Assembly (NCBI GenBank): GCA_020072585.1
Contig: JAIQGL010000004.1
Location: 62,001 to 126,000, forward strand
Source of the DNA: Terriglobia bacterium
Lineage (GTDB): Bacteria > Acidobacteriota > Terriglobia > Terriglobales > Acidobacteriaceae
DNA: 64,000 bases
Direction: 5' to 3'
Shown here: positions 1 through 8,519 of the stretch, piece by piece
Numbering within the stretch: the stretch's first letter is position 1
Layout of the letters: each line of letters opens with the position of its first letter
The notes under the pieces: model-generated
Told to the model about the DNA's origin: nothing
Databases searched by the model: none
Seen by the model: only the letters and a program-made list of their open reading frames with translations
Program-made: the position numbers and the translations under genes

Positions 1-669
1 GACCTCACCGGCCTCACCCAGCGAATTCAGCAGCAGCGCCAGGTTGCCGGACCTGGAGATGGCGGCGTTGGTCAACGGTGTGTTGGCTCCCCACCAGATG
101 ACTTCACCCAGGCCGACTTTGTAAGAGACAACAATAGGGCGGCCGTCGTCCGCGTAGTGGGCCAGAGACGCAGTAGAACGGCCTTTCCAATACGCGGTGG
201 GCGACATCTGAATTGTGCCGCCGCGCGTCAGCGGCGTCAGCATTTGCGGTTGGTATTCTTTCCAGCTCGGGGCCGGTAAAGGCTCGGCATCGGATTCCGC
301 GTGGGGCAGATAAAAAGACGAGCTCACTCCGGTAGCCAGGATTTTTCCGCCACGGCTCAGGTAGTTTTGCAGTGCGGTTTTTTCTTCAGCTAACGGAGGC
401 CGAAAAGGCGATGCCAGCACCAATACGGTATGCGCAGGATTGTCCGGAAGTTCGGTTGGAGATTGCTCCCACCGTTCCACCTTGTAGCCTGCGTCCTGCA
501 GAAGAAGGAAGGCCGCTTTTGCGCCCGGCCCCTGCGCTGAATACGTGCTGGGAACTCGGGACTCATCTTCTTCCGGCGAAAGAACTGCCAGCGCCACAAT
601 CACAAGAACGATGAACACGCCGGCCCAGATCAAAAGCTTGCGGTCGCTCTGGTCGATGTTCACCGGCAT
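1..669 (-). CDS. DUF4350-type membrane-anchored protein (3' end outside window)
   Basis: The frame is open from an ATG at 669 to the left edge, giving 223 codons with no stop, so the C-terminus is missing. The ATG overlaps the stop of the upstream DUF4129 gene (ATGCCGGTGA), which indicates translational coupling; a GTG two codons later is an alternative start. The N-terminus has a short charged stretch and then one hydrophobic helix (about residues 12-28), followed by a soluble extracytoplasmic domain. That domain has a GPGAKAAFLLLQDAGY segment and a Rossmann-like LVLASPF / LSRGGKILATG pattern typical of DUF4350. Such proteins usually sit beside DUF4129, MoxR ATPase and DUF58 genes, so those may lie just off the left edge (inference). 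The biochemical role is unknown. Confidence 0.75.
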   Translation of the reverse strand, partial: MPVNIDQSDRKLLIWAGVFIVLVIVALAVLSPEEDESRVPSTYSAQGPGAKAAFLLLQDAGYKVERWEQSPTELPDNPAHTVLVLASPFRPPLAEEKTALQNYLSRGGKILATGVSSSFYLPHAESDAEPLPAPSWKEYQPQMLTPLTRGGTIQMSPTAYWKGRSTASLAHYADDGRPIVVSYKVGLGEVIWWGANTPLTNAAISRSGNLALLLNSLGEAGEV

Positions 670-1625
670 CCCAGTTTCTCCAACTGGCCCAGCGCTTCTT
701 GAAAATCCGCCTCGGCCGCGCTTCCATAGCCATACCACACCACTTCTAGTTTGCGCGTGAGCGCCGCCAGCACGGGATATTGCGCCGCTCGCGTACCGAT
801 CAGCCGCAGGTACTCGCGTGGGGTTCGCGCGCGATTCGGCTTCCAGGCGCCATGCTCTTCCAGGTATGAAATTCCGGCCCAATACGCCATGTGGATTGCG
901 TTGCGCCAATCCTGCTGTTGCGCCAGTGCCCGGGCGTCCGCCAGCCATGTGCGCCAGCCGCGTGCTGAAGGAGCAAACGGAATGATTTCCCGTTCCGGAA
1001 TGTCTTCCTGCGGACGCCGCAAGCGGCGTATCGTCCACAACAGCAATAGCGTAACTGCCGCGCCAACCAGCAGATAAATAATCAGCCGCATCCAATCGAA
1101 ATTGCCACTGCCCCGAAACATCAGCTTGCTGAGTATTCGCGATAACCATCTGTAAATGCGTGACAGCAAAATGTCCTTGGCGCTGGGGCCCTGCACTTTT
1201 TTGAATTCGTGCCGCGAGAGGATTTGATCGAGCTTGCCATGTGCAGAGCTGAGATCGGCGCTGTGTTTCTCATAGCTCTCGGCAGCGGCGATAGTCGCCT
1301 GTGTATAACTTTGGATTTGCGGCAAAAGCTCCTGGCGTTTTTTCTCGTCCGCGGCAGCAAAGGCCGCAAGGTTGTCTTTGAGAGTTTTATTATTGACGCT
1401 GATCTCGCCCGAGCTGGTCGTGACTGAAACGTGGTCAGGAATGTCTTTTACAACGTCGCCGGCGGTTTCCGGATGAAGCTGCAACGCATCCACTTTCGCA
1501 TTTATAGTCTGCAACTGTTGCCGGTATTCAGAAACGGGGATGCTTTCCGCCCGGACGCGTGGAGCGCAAAAGAGCGCAATCAGCGCAAGCGGCGCTACCA
1601 TTCCGGTAATTTTGCGGTGTTTCAT
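660..1625 (-). CDS. DUF4129-domain membrane protein
   Basis: This 321-residue protein has a signal-like N-terminus (residues 1-26), a long helical extracytoplasmic region (about 30-175), one transmembrane helix near residues 182-200 (IIYLLVGAAVTLLLLW), then a cytoplasmic domain. The C-terminal part contains RNAIHMAYWAGISYLEEHGAW and RTPREYLRL, the signature of DUF4129. The family is often found in operons with MoxR-type AAA ATPases and DUF58 proteins; its exact function is not known. The start overlaps the stop of the upstream gene by 4 bases and the stop overlaps the next ATG, so three genes form one coupled minus-strand operon. The family call is firm; any process-level role is inference. 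Confidence 0.8.
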   Translation of the reverse strand: MKHRKITGMVAPLALIALFCAPRVRAESIPVSEYRQQLQTINAKVDALQLHPETAGDVVKDIPDHVSVTTSSGEISVNNKTLKDNLAAFAAADEKKRQELLPQIQSYTQATIAAAESYEKHSADLSSAHGKLDQILSRHEFKKVQGPSAKDILLSRIYRWLSRILSKLMFRGSGNFDWMRLIIYLLVGAAVTLLLLWTIRRLRRPQEDIPEREIIPFAPSARGWRTWLADARALAQQQDWRNAIHMAYWAGISYLEEHGAWKPNRARTPREYLRLIGTRAAQYPVLAALTRKLEVVWYGYGSAAEADFQEALGQLEKLGCR

Positions 1626-2593
1626 CCGAGCGCGGGCGGCACGGCGGCGGCCGCCGGTTGTGAGGCTTGCTGCTGCCCCACGGCTTCCATCATCAATTGC
1701 AGATCAAAAGCCTCTTTGCGAACTCGCTGATCATAGTAAATAAGCGCAATCGCGGTGGTCGCGATAGGGTTTGCTATCACGCCGGCGATGAATCCTCCTA
1801 GATGCTGCAAGATTATTCCAATCACGGCTTGCTTATTGTGCATTGCCACCAGATAGAGCTGTCCTGGCACCGCAAGGACCAGTCCCAAAACAACGCTTAG
1901 GACCCAGGTCAACAGATGGACGAGGATCAGACGCCAGACTGAATCTTTGGTAAGGTGCCAGCTGCGCCGAAGAGATACGCCAACAGGCAGTTTCTCTAGA
2001 ATGCAGGCGGGGACAGCGAGAGAGAGTCTGCTATAAAGAAACAGTGCTGCCAGGATTGCCGAAGCAAAAATACCCACCGCCCAGATCACGGCGATAATCA
2101 CTCCGATGCTGGCAAACCCGCCGCCACCGAATATTCGGGAAGAACCAGCAGTCACGGTGATCACGATGATCGCAATCACCTCGCCTATCATCAGCGATCC
2201 AAAGACGATCAGTCCAAGCAGTACAATCACCCCCAGAACTCTCCAGAACCGGGAAAACACCTGCTTGTAAGCCTGCCCTATGGTGATGCTTTCACCCAGA
2301 TGCAGCTTGGAAACCCCATAGACCGTGGCGCCTCCAGCCAGCGCGTTACCCACCAGATAAATCACGCCATAGCAGCCAAAGTAGCCCAGAAATAAAATTG
2401 CCAAGAGCTCAGGGGCCTGATTTTGACCCCCACGGGGTGGCATTCCAAGAGGAATGAACAACAATTGCATGATCAGCAGTAATGCCGGTAACAGTGATCC
2501 AATTCCGGCAAGCAACACGAAATTGTTCCTGTAGATGTAAAACGTCCGGTCCAGCACTTGCGAAGTGCTCATCGGTCGCAAAGCCAGGTCCAT
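1622..2593 (-). CDS. Multi-pass membrane protein (glycerophosphodiester phosphodiesterase membrane-domain-like)
   Basis: The product is a 323-residue integral membrane protein with about six hydrophobic helices and no catalytic domain. The N-terminal LRPMSTSQVLDRTFYIYRNN segment followed by helices resembles the membrane region seen in GDPD membrane-domain and DUF7544/DUF7847-like families, which often open DUF4129/DUF4350 operons. The C-terminus is rich in Gln, Ala and Pro. It is the first gene of the minus-strand operon and overlaps the DUF4129 start by 4 bases. Its promoter must lie in the 242-base gap shared with the divergent amidohydrolase gene. No enzymatic motif is visible; a role in membrane organisation or transport is only a guess. 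Confidence 0.65.
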   Translation of the reverse strand: MDLALRPMSTSQVLDRTFYIYRNNFVLLAGIGSLLPALLLIMQLLFIPLGMPPRGGQNQAPELLAILFLGYFGCYGVIYLVGNALAGGATVYGVSKLHLGESITIGQAYKQVFSRFWRVLGVIVLLGLIVFGSLMIGEVIAIIVITVTAGSSRIFGGGGFASIGVIIAVIWAVGIFASAILAALFLYSRLSLAVPACILEKLPVGVSLRRSWHLTKDSVWRLILVHLLTWVLSVVLGLVLAVPGQLYLVAMHNKQAVIGIILQHLGGFIAGVIANPIATTAIALIYYDQRVRKEAFDLQLMMEAVGQQQASQPAAAAVPPALG

Positions 2594-2835
2594 AAAAAGC
2601 GTTTCTCCGTGGGGGTGAGGGCTGATAGTAGCACAGAATATTTAATGATATAGCGTTCAAGATGATAGATGTGCCACCGTGGCATAAAAAGCCGGCAGGC
2701 CCATGGAATCCATCCCTCTAACAGCACAGCAGAAAAGAGACGGGCAGATGTGTAGCCCTGTTGATTTTTCTGCCCCGCCATCCTTCTGTTAGGATTACCA
2801 GCTTCCTTAAGGCAACTGTTGAAAGAGGTGCACTC

Positions 2836-4143
2836 ATGAAAATGCTTACCATCTTCACCGCCAGCCTGGTCATGGTTTCAGCCGCGGCAGGGCAGGAGCA
2901 GAACCTGAAAGTCCCGATCGTGAACCATTACATTCGCTGCGGTGCTTTGGTGCAGCCGGAGAGCGGCAAGATCCAGCGCAACGTGCTGATTACCATTCAG
3001 GGTGAGCGCGTGCATGAAGTTCAGGAAAATGCGGCTGCTCCGGCAGGGGGCCAGGTCATTGATCTCTCTGACCATACCTGCCTGCCTGGTTTGATCGATA
3101 CGCATACGCACGTTCTTTTGCAGGGCGACATCACCGCCGCTGACTATGACGAACAACTCCTGAAGCAATCCAACGCCTACCGGGCCATTCTGGGAACAAG
3201 ATCAGTGCGGCGCGCGCTCGATTACGGCTTCACCACTATCCGCGATCTTGAGACGGAGGGAGCGGGCTACGCTGACGTTGATTTGAAGAAGGCCATTAAC
3301 AGCGGAGTAATTCCCGGACCGCGCATGAAGGTGGCTACCCGCGCCATGGACGTTACCGGAGCCTATCCGTTGAGCGGCTATTCTCCAGATGTCCCGGTGC
3401 CTCACGGCGTGCAGATTGTTGACGGGCCTGACAACGCGCGCAAGGCCGTGCGTGAGCAGATCAGCTTTGGCGCGGACTGGATCAAAGTTTATTCAGACCG
3501 CAGTTATTTCGTCCGTCCGGACGGCGTGCTTGACGATATTCCAACCTTCACCATGGACGAGCTGCGCGCCATTGTCGATGAATCCCATCGCCAGCACCAT
3601 AAGGTCGCCTCCCACGCCATGGCGTTGAAAGGCGTCCACAATTCCGTGGAAGCAGGCGTGGATTCAATCGAGCACGGCAACTATATTACTGAAGCGGATT
3701 TGAAAACCATGGTGCAGAAGGGCATCTTCTACGTCCCCACCATTTATGTAGGCGAATATGTGGCCCAGGGCCGTGCCGCCGCGGGAGCCAAAGTCTGGCT
3801 GGAGATGATCAAGATCCATGAAGACACCTTCCGCCGCGCCGTTGCCGCTGGCGTAAAGATTGCGTTCGGCACGGACGTAGGCGGTTTTGACTGGGGTGTC
3901 AATCCGGCCGTGGAATTCCCTTACATGGTGAAATATGGGATGACTCCGGCACAGGCGATCCGCTCAGCCACTTCGGCCGCAGCGGAATTGTTGAGCATGC
4001 AAAATGACGTTGGCAGCATAGCCCCGGGAAAATTTGCTGACGTAGTAGCGGTAAAGGGCGATCCTCTTGCTGACATAACCCTTTTACAGAAGATTGACTT
4101 CGTAATGAAAGGCGGCGAGGTGCATAAATCAGCCGCTCACTGA
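2836..4143 (+). CDS. Secreted metal-dependent amidohydrolase (imidazolonepropionase/prolidase-like)
   Basis: From the ATG at 2836, preceded by AAGAGGTG, the product is 435 residues with a cleavable signal peptide ending near AAAGQEQ. The amidohydrolase fold is clear: the metal motif DTHTHV near residue 97, the region around IKVYSD where a carboxylated Lys bridges metals in this superfamily, SHAM, SIEHGNYI, and the catalytic Asp in AFGTDVGG. The closing segment (GSIAPGKFADVVAVKGDPL) is standard. Such exported enzymes hydrolyse C-N bonds, often in Xaa-Pro or N-acyl dipeptides. Substrate cannot be read from sequence. The frame extends 25 codons further upstream, but that part lacks a ribosome site and would mask the signal peptide. 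It is monocistronic, with no partner. Confidence 0.85.
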   Translation: MKMLTIFTASLVMVSAAAGQEQNLKVPIVNHYIRCGALVQPESGKIQRNVLITIQGERVHEVQENAAAPAGGQVIDLSDHTCLPGLIDTHTHVLLQGDITAADYDEQLLKQSNAYRAILGTRSVRRALDYGFTTIRDLETEGAGYADVDLKKAINSGVIPGPRMKVATRAMDVTGAYPLSGYSPDVPVPHGVQIVDGPDNARKAVREQISFGADWIKVYSDRSYFVRPDGVLDDIPTFTMDELRAIVDESHRQHHKVASHAMALKGVHNSVEAGVDSIEHGNYITEADLKTMVQKGIFYVPTIYVGEYVAQGRAAAGAKVWLEMIKIHEDTFRRAVAAGVKIAFGTDVGGFDWGVNPAVEFPYMVKYGMTPAQAIRSATSAAAELLSMQNDVGSIAPGKFADVVAVKGDPLADITLLQKIDFVMKGGEVHKSAAH

Positions 4144-4183
4144 GTCCAACCCAGCAGCGCGGAAATGAATCTATACAGCTTGG

Positions 4184-4327
4184 ATGCTATTGTGGATCAT
4201 TCTCGGCATGGGATGGCTGGCAATACTATTTGCGGGAGTCTCCCTGTTCCGCATTGCCGGCTACGCGGATAAAAAACTGCGCCGATTGGCCGACCGCCCG
4301 CGGTACCGTAATGACCGGGCTGCCTGA
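4184..4327 (+). CDS. Small single-pass membrane protein, 47 residues
   Basis: ATG at 4184 opens a 47-codon frame ending TGA at 4325-4327. The protein has one hydrophobic helix (MLLWIILGMGWLAILFAG, residues 1-18), then VSLFRIAGYADKKLRRL and a basic tail. This is the arrangement expected of a real one-helix membrane peptide with a cytoplasmic positive tail, not of random sequence. The ribosome site is weak (GGAAATGA about 15 bases upstream). The gene sits 41 bases after the amidohydrolase stop on the same strand, so it may be read from the same transcript, and it converges on the lipoprotein gene at 4381. Function is unknown. The call rests on composition and layout only. Confidence 0.5.
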   Translation: MLLWIILGMGWLAILFAGVSLFRIAGYADKKLRRLADRPRYRNDRAA

Positions 4328-4380
4328 TTTCTGCCGTTTGCGGCCCTGGGCAATTCTTCCCGCAAGTCACACTTGGATAC

Positions 4381-5487
4381 CTACTGGGTTGTAACAATCC
4401 AGAGCGGAGCAACACCTTGCGGGAATGGGGAGTTTGGCAGAAGACTCAAAGAGCCGTCTGCGGCCTTGATGCCGAAAGCAGAGATATTTGTGGTTCCTAC
4501 GTTGGCAACATAGAGAAATGTGTTGCTCACATCCACGGTCAAAAATGATGGTTGCGGCGTTCCTGTTGTCACCAGTGTATAAGGCGAACCGGTGATTTGG
4601 GTCAAAGAGCCAGCGCTGATCTTGAAGGCTGAAACATTGTTCGATCCCTGGTTGGCCGAGTAGAGGAATGAAGCGGTTGAGTCTATTGCAATCGAAACAG
4701 GGGTTGTGCCGGTGGTGAATGGTGAACCCGCTACTGCCGTGAGCGTCCCGGTGCCGGAGATACTAAAGCTTGCGATCTTGCTATTGGCTGAATCGGCTGC
4801 ATACAGAAACTGTCCCTTGGGATCAATCGTAATTCCCGCCAAGGTGGCGCCGGCTCCCGCGGTAAAAGGCGAACCTGCCACCGGAGAAAGCGTGCCATTG
4901 GCCGCAATGGCAAATCCTGAAATTGTGCCCAGCGCGCCGTTGCCAACATACAGAAACCCTGCGGTGGGTGATACTGCCATGGACTGTGGATTGGCCGCGG
5001 TGGCAACCGGCGAACCAATCGCCGTCAGCAGACCGCGTGCTGTATCAATACTGAAAGCGGAGATCGAAGCAGAACCCTGGTTCAGAACATACAGAAATGT
5101 GCCGGTGGAGTTAATCCCGGCGGCTACCGGTGCGGTCTGCACAGGCGTGGGCGGCAGGGCTGTCCCAATCGGTGTAAGTATCCCGTTCACATGGTCCACG
5201 GTAAAACCGGAGACGGTATTGGAAGTCAGGTTCGGCACATAAAGAAAATTTTTTGAGGGATGCAGCGCGAGGGAAACCGGGCGCGGGTTTGTGGCGAATG
5301 AGGCAACCGCCAACGGCGCAAGATCACCGGTGCTCTTCTCTGCCAGTCCTCGAATCCCATTGTCTCCCGTGCCTACGACATACATGAAGGCCAGTGTCGG
5401 CGCCGTGGAGCTATTGCTTGATCCCAGACACCCACTCAAGAAAACGATGATCAATAATAATGACGTAACGGTGATGAGTGCTTTCAT
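4381..5487 (-). CDS. Beta-propeller (YVTN/6-phosphogluconolactonase-like) lipoprotein
   Basis: The start is placed at the ATG at 5487 because AGGAAG lies 7 bases before it, inside the longer alternative frame. The 368-residue product opens with a lipoprotein signal ending in LSGC, so it is probably anchored in a membrane facing the periplasm. The rest consists of about seven repeats with the pattern FLYVxNxxSNxVSxFxI...G-T-L-T-xxxGSP, the hallmark of Lgl/YVTN-type seven-bladed propellers. True 6-phosphogluconolactonases of this class act in the cytosol; exported acidobacterial versions have no known substrate, so enzyme activity should not be assumed. It is a single gene convergent with the small peptide gene. 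Confidence 0.8.
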   Translation of the reverse strand: MKALITVTSLLLIIVFLSGCLGSSNSSTAPTLAFMYVVGTGDNGIRGLAEKSTGDLAPLAVASFATNPRPVSLALHPSKNFLYVPNLTSNTVSGFTVDHVNGILTPIGTALPPTPVQTAPVAAGINSTGTFLYVLNQGSASISAFSIDTARGLLTAIGSPVATAANPQSMAVSPTAGFLYVGNGALGTISGFAIAANGTLSPVAGSPFTAGAGATLAGITIDPKGQFLYAADSANSKIASFSISGTGTLTAVAGSPFTTGTTPVSIAIDSTASFLYSANQGSNNVSAFKISAGSLTQITGSPYTLVTTGTPQPSFLTVDVSNTFLYVANVGTTNISAFGIKAADGSLSLLPNSPFPQGVAPLWIVTTQ

Positions 5488-5752
5488 TCGGTGCTTCCTC
5501 ATTCTTCAGAAAAAATTGGGACCCGAGTTTTTGATGCACGCGCAAAATGGTGCTTTGGCCCGGGCTATCAACCTTGGCAAGCCGCAAATCAGTCTAGCTG
5601 TTTGCCCCTATTCTATCCACTGGGGCGCGCGTTGTCTTCTAATGGCCGTAGCTCCGCCCAGGCGCTTTCTCCGGAACGTCTCTGCGTGGACTTTCTTGCG
5701 GGAATAGACTTGAATATTCATTGGCTGTAAAGCTGTTAAGCCGGCTTATCTG

Positions 5753-6529
5753 ATGGAAACCCTGCCTGCCTCATTGCCGAAGCGAATGGCACGCGTGATT
5801 CTGCGTGGTACCAGCCTGGCCTGGGGCGTTGCTGCCTGCCTGTCTGAATACCTTCTGCGCCGGCTTGCCGGACGGCTGCCGGAACAAACGCGCATTGAAG
5901 TCCTGCACCGCTGGTCCCGGCGGACGCTTCCTCGCATGGGCATCACGCTGGATGTGACTGGTTTGCCTCCCGGTACGGGGTTGATCGCCAGCAATCATCT
6001 CAGCTATCTGGATATCATGGTCTACAGTGCCGTCGCGCCGTGCGCTTTTGTTTCCAAACGCGAAGTGCGCACCTGGCCTGCCGTGGGATGGATCGCCACA
6101 CTGGCCGGAACAATTTACGTTGACCGCTCCCGCCGCAGTGAAACCCACACCATCCAGCCGGAGATTCAGTCGGCCCTGGCCAGCGGCCTGCGCCTGGTGC
6201 TCTTCCCTGAAGGGACCAGTTCAGATGGCTCAAGCCTGCTGCGCTTTCACTCTTCACTGTTCCAGCCTGCCGTTGATTTGCAGGCCCCGGTTTCAGCCGC
6301 CAGCATTGCGTACACCGTGCATGGAGGCAACGCCGGAACTGACGCATGTTACTGGGGAGAAATGACTCTGTTTCCCCACCTCATCAATCTTCTGGGAAAG
6401 CATTCCGTCCGCGTCGCTGTAAAATTTTCCCACGATTCCTTTCGCTTCTCTGACCGCAAGCAGGCCGCGCAACAGATGCACCATGAAGTGGAGCGGCTCA
6501 GGCTGGCAGGAGTGGCAGTGGCAAAATGA
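5753..6529 (+). CDS. plsC: 1-acyl-sn-glycerol-3-phosphate acyltransferase
   Basis: The 258-residue product has the acyltransferase signature: block I as SNHLSYLDIMV (NHxxxxD, residues about 82-91), block III as FPEGTSSDGSSLLRFHSSLF, and a hydrophobic N-terminal helix for membrane attachment. The family moves a fatty acyl chain to lysophosphatidic acid to make phosphatidic acid at the inner membrane. Some relatives acylate ornithine lipids or hopanoid-type substrates, so substrate is not certain. The stop overlaps the start of the alpha/beta-hydrolase gene (ATGA), so the two are translated together. The length is normal for the family. Confidence 0.85.
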   Translation: METLPASLPKRMARVILRGTSLAWGVAACLSEYLLRRLAGRLPEQTRIEVLHRWSRRTLPRMGITLDVTGLPPGTGLIASNHLSYLDIMVYSAVAPCAFVSKREVRTWPAVGWIATLAGTIYVDRSRRSETHTIQPEIQSALASGLRLVLFPEGTSSDGSSLLRFHSSLFQPAVDLQAPVSAASIAYTVHGGNAGTDACYWGEMTLFPHLINLLGKHSVRVAVKFSHDSFRFSDRKQAAQQMHHEVERLRLAGVAVAK

Positions 6530-7185
6530 ACACGATGCGCGATTTTTCTGATGTCTCCGCGGAACCCGCGGTCCATGGTTTTCTTCACGAACCGGCGCAG
6601 CCCAATGGAGATGCCCTGGTGCTGACCCACGGAGCTGGGGCTAACTGCCAGTCAAAATTGCTGACTGCGGCAACCAATGCATTTGCAGACGCCGGCTATC
6701 TTGTGCTGCGCTGTGATCTGCCCTTTCGCCAATCGAAATCTTACGGGCCGCCATTCCCCGCAATGGCTGCGCGCGACCGTGAAGGTCTGCGCCGGGCTGT
6801 AGAAGTCTTGCGGTCAAAGACTGCCGGACGGATATTTCTCGGCGGACATTCCTATGGCGGCCGCCAGGCAAGCATGCTCGCCGCCGAGCAGCCACAATTG
6901 ACGGCGGGACTTCTCCTGCTCTCCTACCCGCTCCATCCTCCGCGTAAACCGGCGGAGCTACGCACCAAACACTTTCCTCAACTCAACACGCCTGTAATGT
7001 TTATCCACGGCGCGCGCGATCCTTTCGGCTCACGCCAGGAGATGGAGTCAGCCCTGGCCCTGATACCGGCGCGGAAATCGCTGGTCGAAATCGAAGGCGC
7101 CGGTCACGATCTCCTGGGCAAAAAAGCCAACAATGAGCTTCCCGCAAGAATCGTGCAAAGCTTCCAGGGATTTTTTAAGAGCTGA
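6526..7185 (+). CDS. Alpha/beta-hydrolase, dienelactone-hydrolase/TEX30-KANL3 type
   Basis: This is a 219-residue single-domain alpha/beta hydrolase. The nucleophile elbow is GGHSYGGRQ, so Ser108 is the likely nucleophile. An acid candidate is the Asp in FIHGARDPFGS, and the His lies in GAGHDLL. An early VLTHGAGANCQ loop provides the oxyanion hole. The Tex30/KANL3-like branch has no settled substrate in bacteria. The 4-base overlap with plsC means the two probably act in one process, possibly lipid turnover (inference). It ends one base before the stop of the convergent acyl-CoA dehydrogenase gene, leaving no room for a separate terminator. Confidence 0.8.
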   Translation: MNTMRDFSDVSAEPAVHGFLHEPAQPNGDALVLTHGAGANCQSKLLTAATNAFADAGYLVLRCDLPFRQSKSYGPPFPAMAARDREGLRRAVEVLRSKTAGRIFLGGHSYGGRQASMLAAEQPQLTAGLLLLSYPLHPPRKPAELRTKHFPQLNTPVMFIHGARDPFGSRQEMESALALIPARKSLVEIEGAGHDLLGKKANNELPARIVQSFQGFFKS

Positions 7186-7186
7186 T

Positions 7187-8425
7187 CTAATCGCTGGCAC
7201 GCGCCATGCCGGTCTTTGGCACCCGCGGGGTGCCCTTTTCCAGCTCCTGTTTGGCGATCGCTTCTGTATGAACTTCGTCAGGCCCATCGGCCAGACGCAG
7301 TGTTCTTACATTGGCCCATGCGCCGGCCAGGAACGTGTCCTGGGAAACGCCCGCGCCGCCATGTGCCTGAATGGCGCGGTCCAGCACGCGCAGAGTTACA
7401 TTCGGCGCCACCACTTTGATCATGGCAATTTCCGCTCGCGCGGTTTTATTTCCCACCGTGTCCATCATGTAGGCCGTCTTCAGCGTAAGCAGGCGGGCCT
7501 GCTCAATCTCCATGCGTGAGAGAGCGATGTCCGCCCGTAGAGTGCCTTGCTCCGCCAGCGGCTTGCCGAAAGCCACGCGCGACTTCACACGCTGGCACAT
7601 CGTTTCCAGCGCGCGTTCCGCTACCCCGATGCAACGCATGCAGTGGTGTATGCGTCCCGGCCCCAGCCGGCCCTGCGCGATTTCAAATCCCCGGCCTTCG
7701 CCCAGAAGCATGTTCGTTATGGGTATGCGCACATTCTCATAACTCACTTCGCCATGACCGTGTGGAGCGTGGTCATAACCAAATACCGTAAGCATCCGCT
7801 CGGTCTTTACTCCGGGTGCGTCCGTGGGCACCAGGACCATGGACTGTTGCTGGTAGCGCTTGGCCGTGGGATCTGTCTTGCCCATGAAAATAGCGATCTT
7901 GCACCGCGGGTCGCCTGCGCCAGAGGACCACCACTTGCGTCCGTTTAATACGTACTCGTTTCCTTCGCGGCGAATGCTGGCTTGAATATTGGTTGCGTCG
8001 GAGGAGGCAACATCTGGCTCGGTCATGGCGAAACAGGAGCGTATTTCGCCTTCCAGCAGGGGTTTCAGCCACCGCTCCTTCTGTTCTGGAGTGCCATAAC
8101 GCGCCAGCACCTCCATGTTTCCTGTGTCCGGCGCGGAGCAGTTAAAAACTTCCGGAGCCATGATGCTGCGGCCCATGATCTCGCACAGAGGCGCATATTC
8201 AAGGTTGGTGAGCCCTGCGCCGTGCTCTTTGTCCGGCAAAAAGAGGTTCCACAAGCCGGCGGCGCGCGCTTTTGGCTTGAGTTCCTCAATCACCTTGGTG
8301 GGGGCCCAGCGGTTGGCCTCGATTTCCTGATAGAAGCGCGCTTCATTGGGATAAATATGTTCGTCCATGAACGCGCTGAGGCGCTGCAGCAGTGCTTTTA
8401 CTTTGTCGCTGTAATCAAAATTCAT
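7187..8425 (-). CDS. Acyl-CoA dehydrogenase (ACAD10/11-like)
   Basis: The 412-residue flavoprotein has all three acyl-CoA dehydrogenase domains: the N-terminal helical domain, the middle beta domain with [16 protein letters not shown] and the FAD/substrate segment [16 protein letters not shown], and the C-terminal helical domain with [26 protein letters not shown]. The region holding the catalytic carboxylate reads LADGPDEVH, the form seen in the ACAD10/11-like branch, not the common EGTSEI form. Such enzymes oxidise acyl-CoA to trans-2-enoyl-CoA and pass electrons to ETF. The gene is divergent from the LysR regulator, and a palindrome lies in the 94-base gap, so it may be a target of that regulator. 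Confidence 0.9.
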   Translation of the reverse strand: MNFDYSDKVKALLQRLSAFMDEHIYPNEARFYQEIEANRWAPTKVIEELKPKARAAGLWNLFLPDKEHGAGLTNLEYAPLCEIMGRSIMAPEVFNCSAPDTGNMEVLARYGTPEQKERWLKPLLEGEIRSCFAMTEPDVASSDATNIQASIRREGNEYVLNGRKWWSSGAGDPRCKIAIFMGKTDPTAKRYQQQSMVLVPTDAPGVKTERMLTVFGYDHAPHGHGEVSYENVRIPITNMLLGEGRGFEIAQGRLGPGRIHHCMRCIGVAERALETMCQRVKSRVAFGKPLAEQGTLRADIALSRMEIEQARLLTLKTAYMMDTVGNKTARAEIAMIKVVAPNVTLRVLDRAIQAHGGAGVSQDTFLAGAWANVRTLRLADGPDEVHTEAIAKQELEKGTPRVPKTGMARASD

Positions 8426-8477
8426 ATCGTTCCTTCAGGATTGCGCGGGGGCCCTATTAGGCTAGTCGATTATTCTC

Positions 8478-8494
8478 GATTCATCAAATGAATC
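8478..8494. promoter_or_regulatory. Candidate LysR-type operator
   Basis: A perfect inverted repeat, GATTCAT-CAA-ATGAATC, lies in the 94-base gap between the divergent acyl-CoA dehydrogenase and LysR genes. It contains the T-N11-A core (T at 8480, A at 8492) expected for LysR-family binding sites. Its place, 26 bases before the LysR start, suits autoregulation and control of the divergent gene. This is inference from pattern and position; no binding data exist here. Confidence 0.45.
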
Positions 8495-8519
8495 ATTCGA
8501 ATAGTGTAAGATTTGTGCC

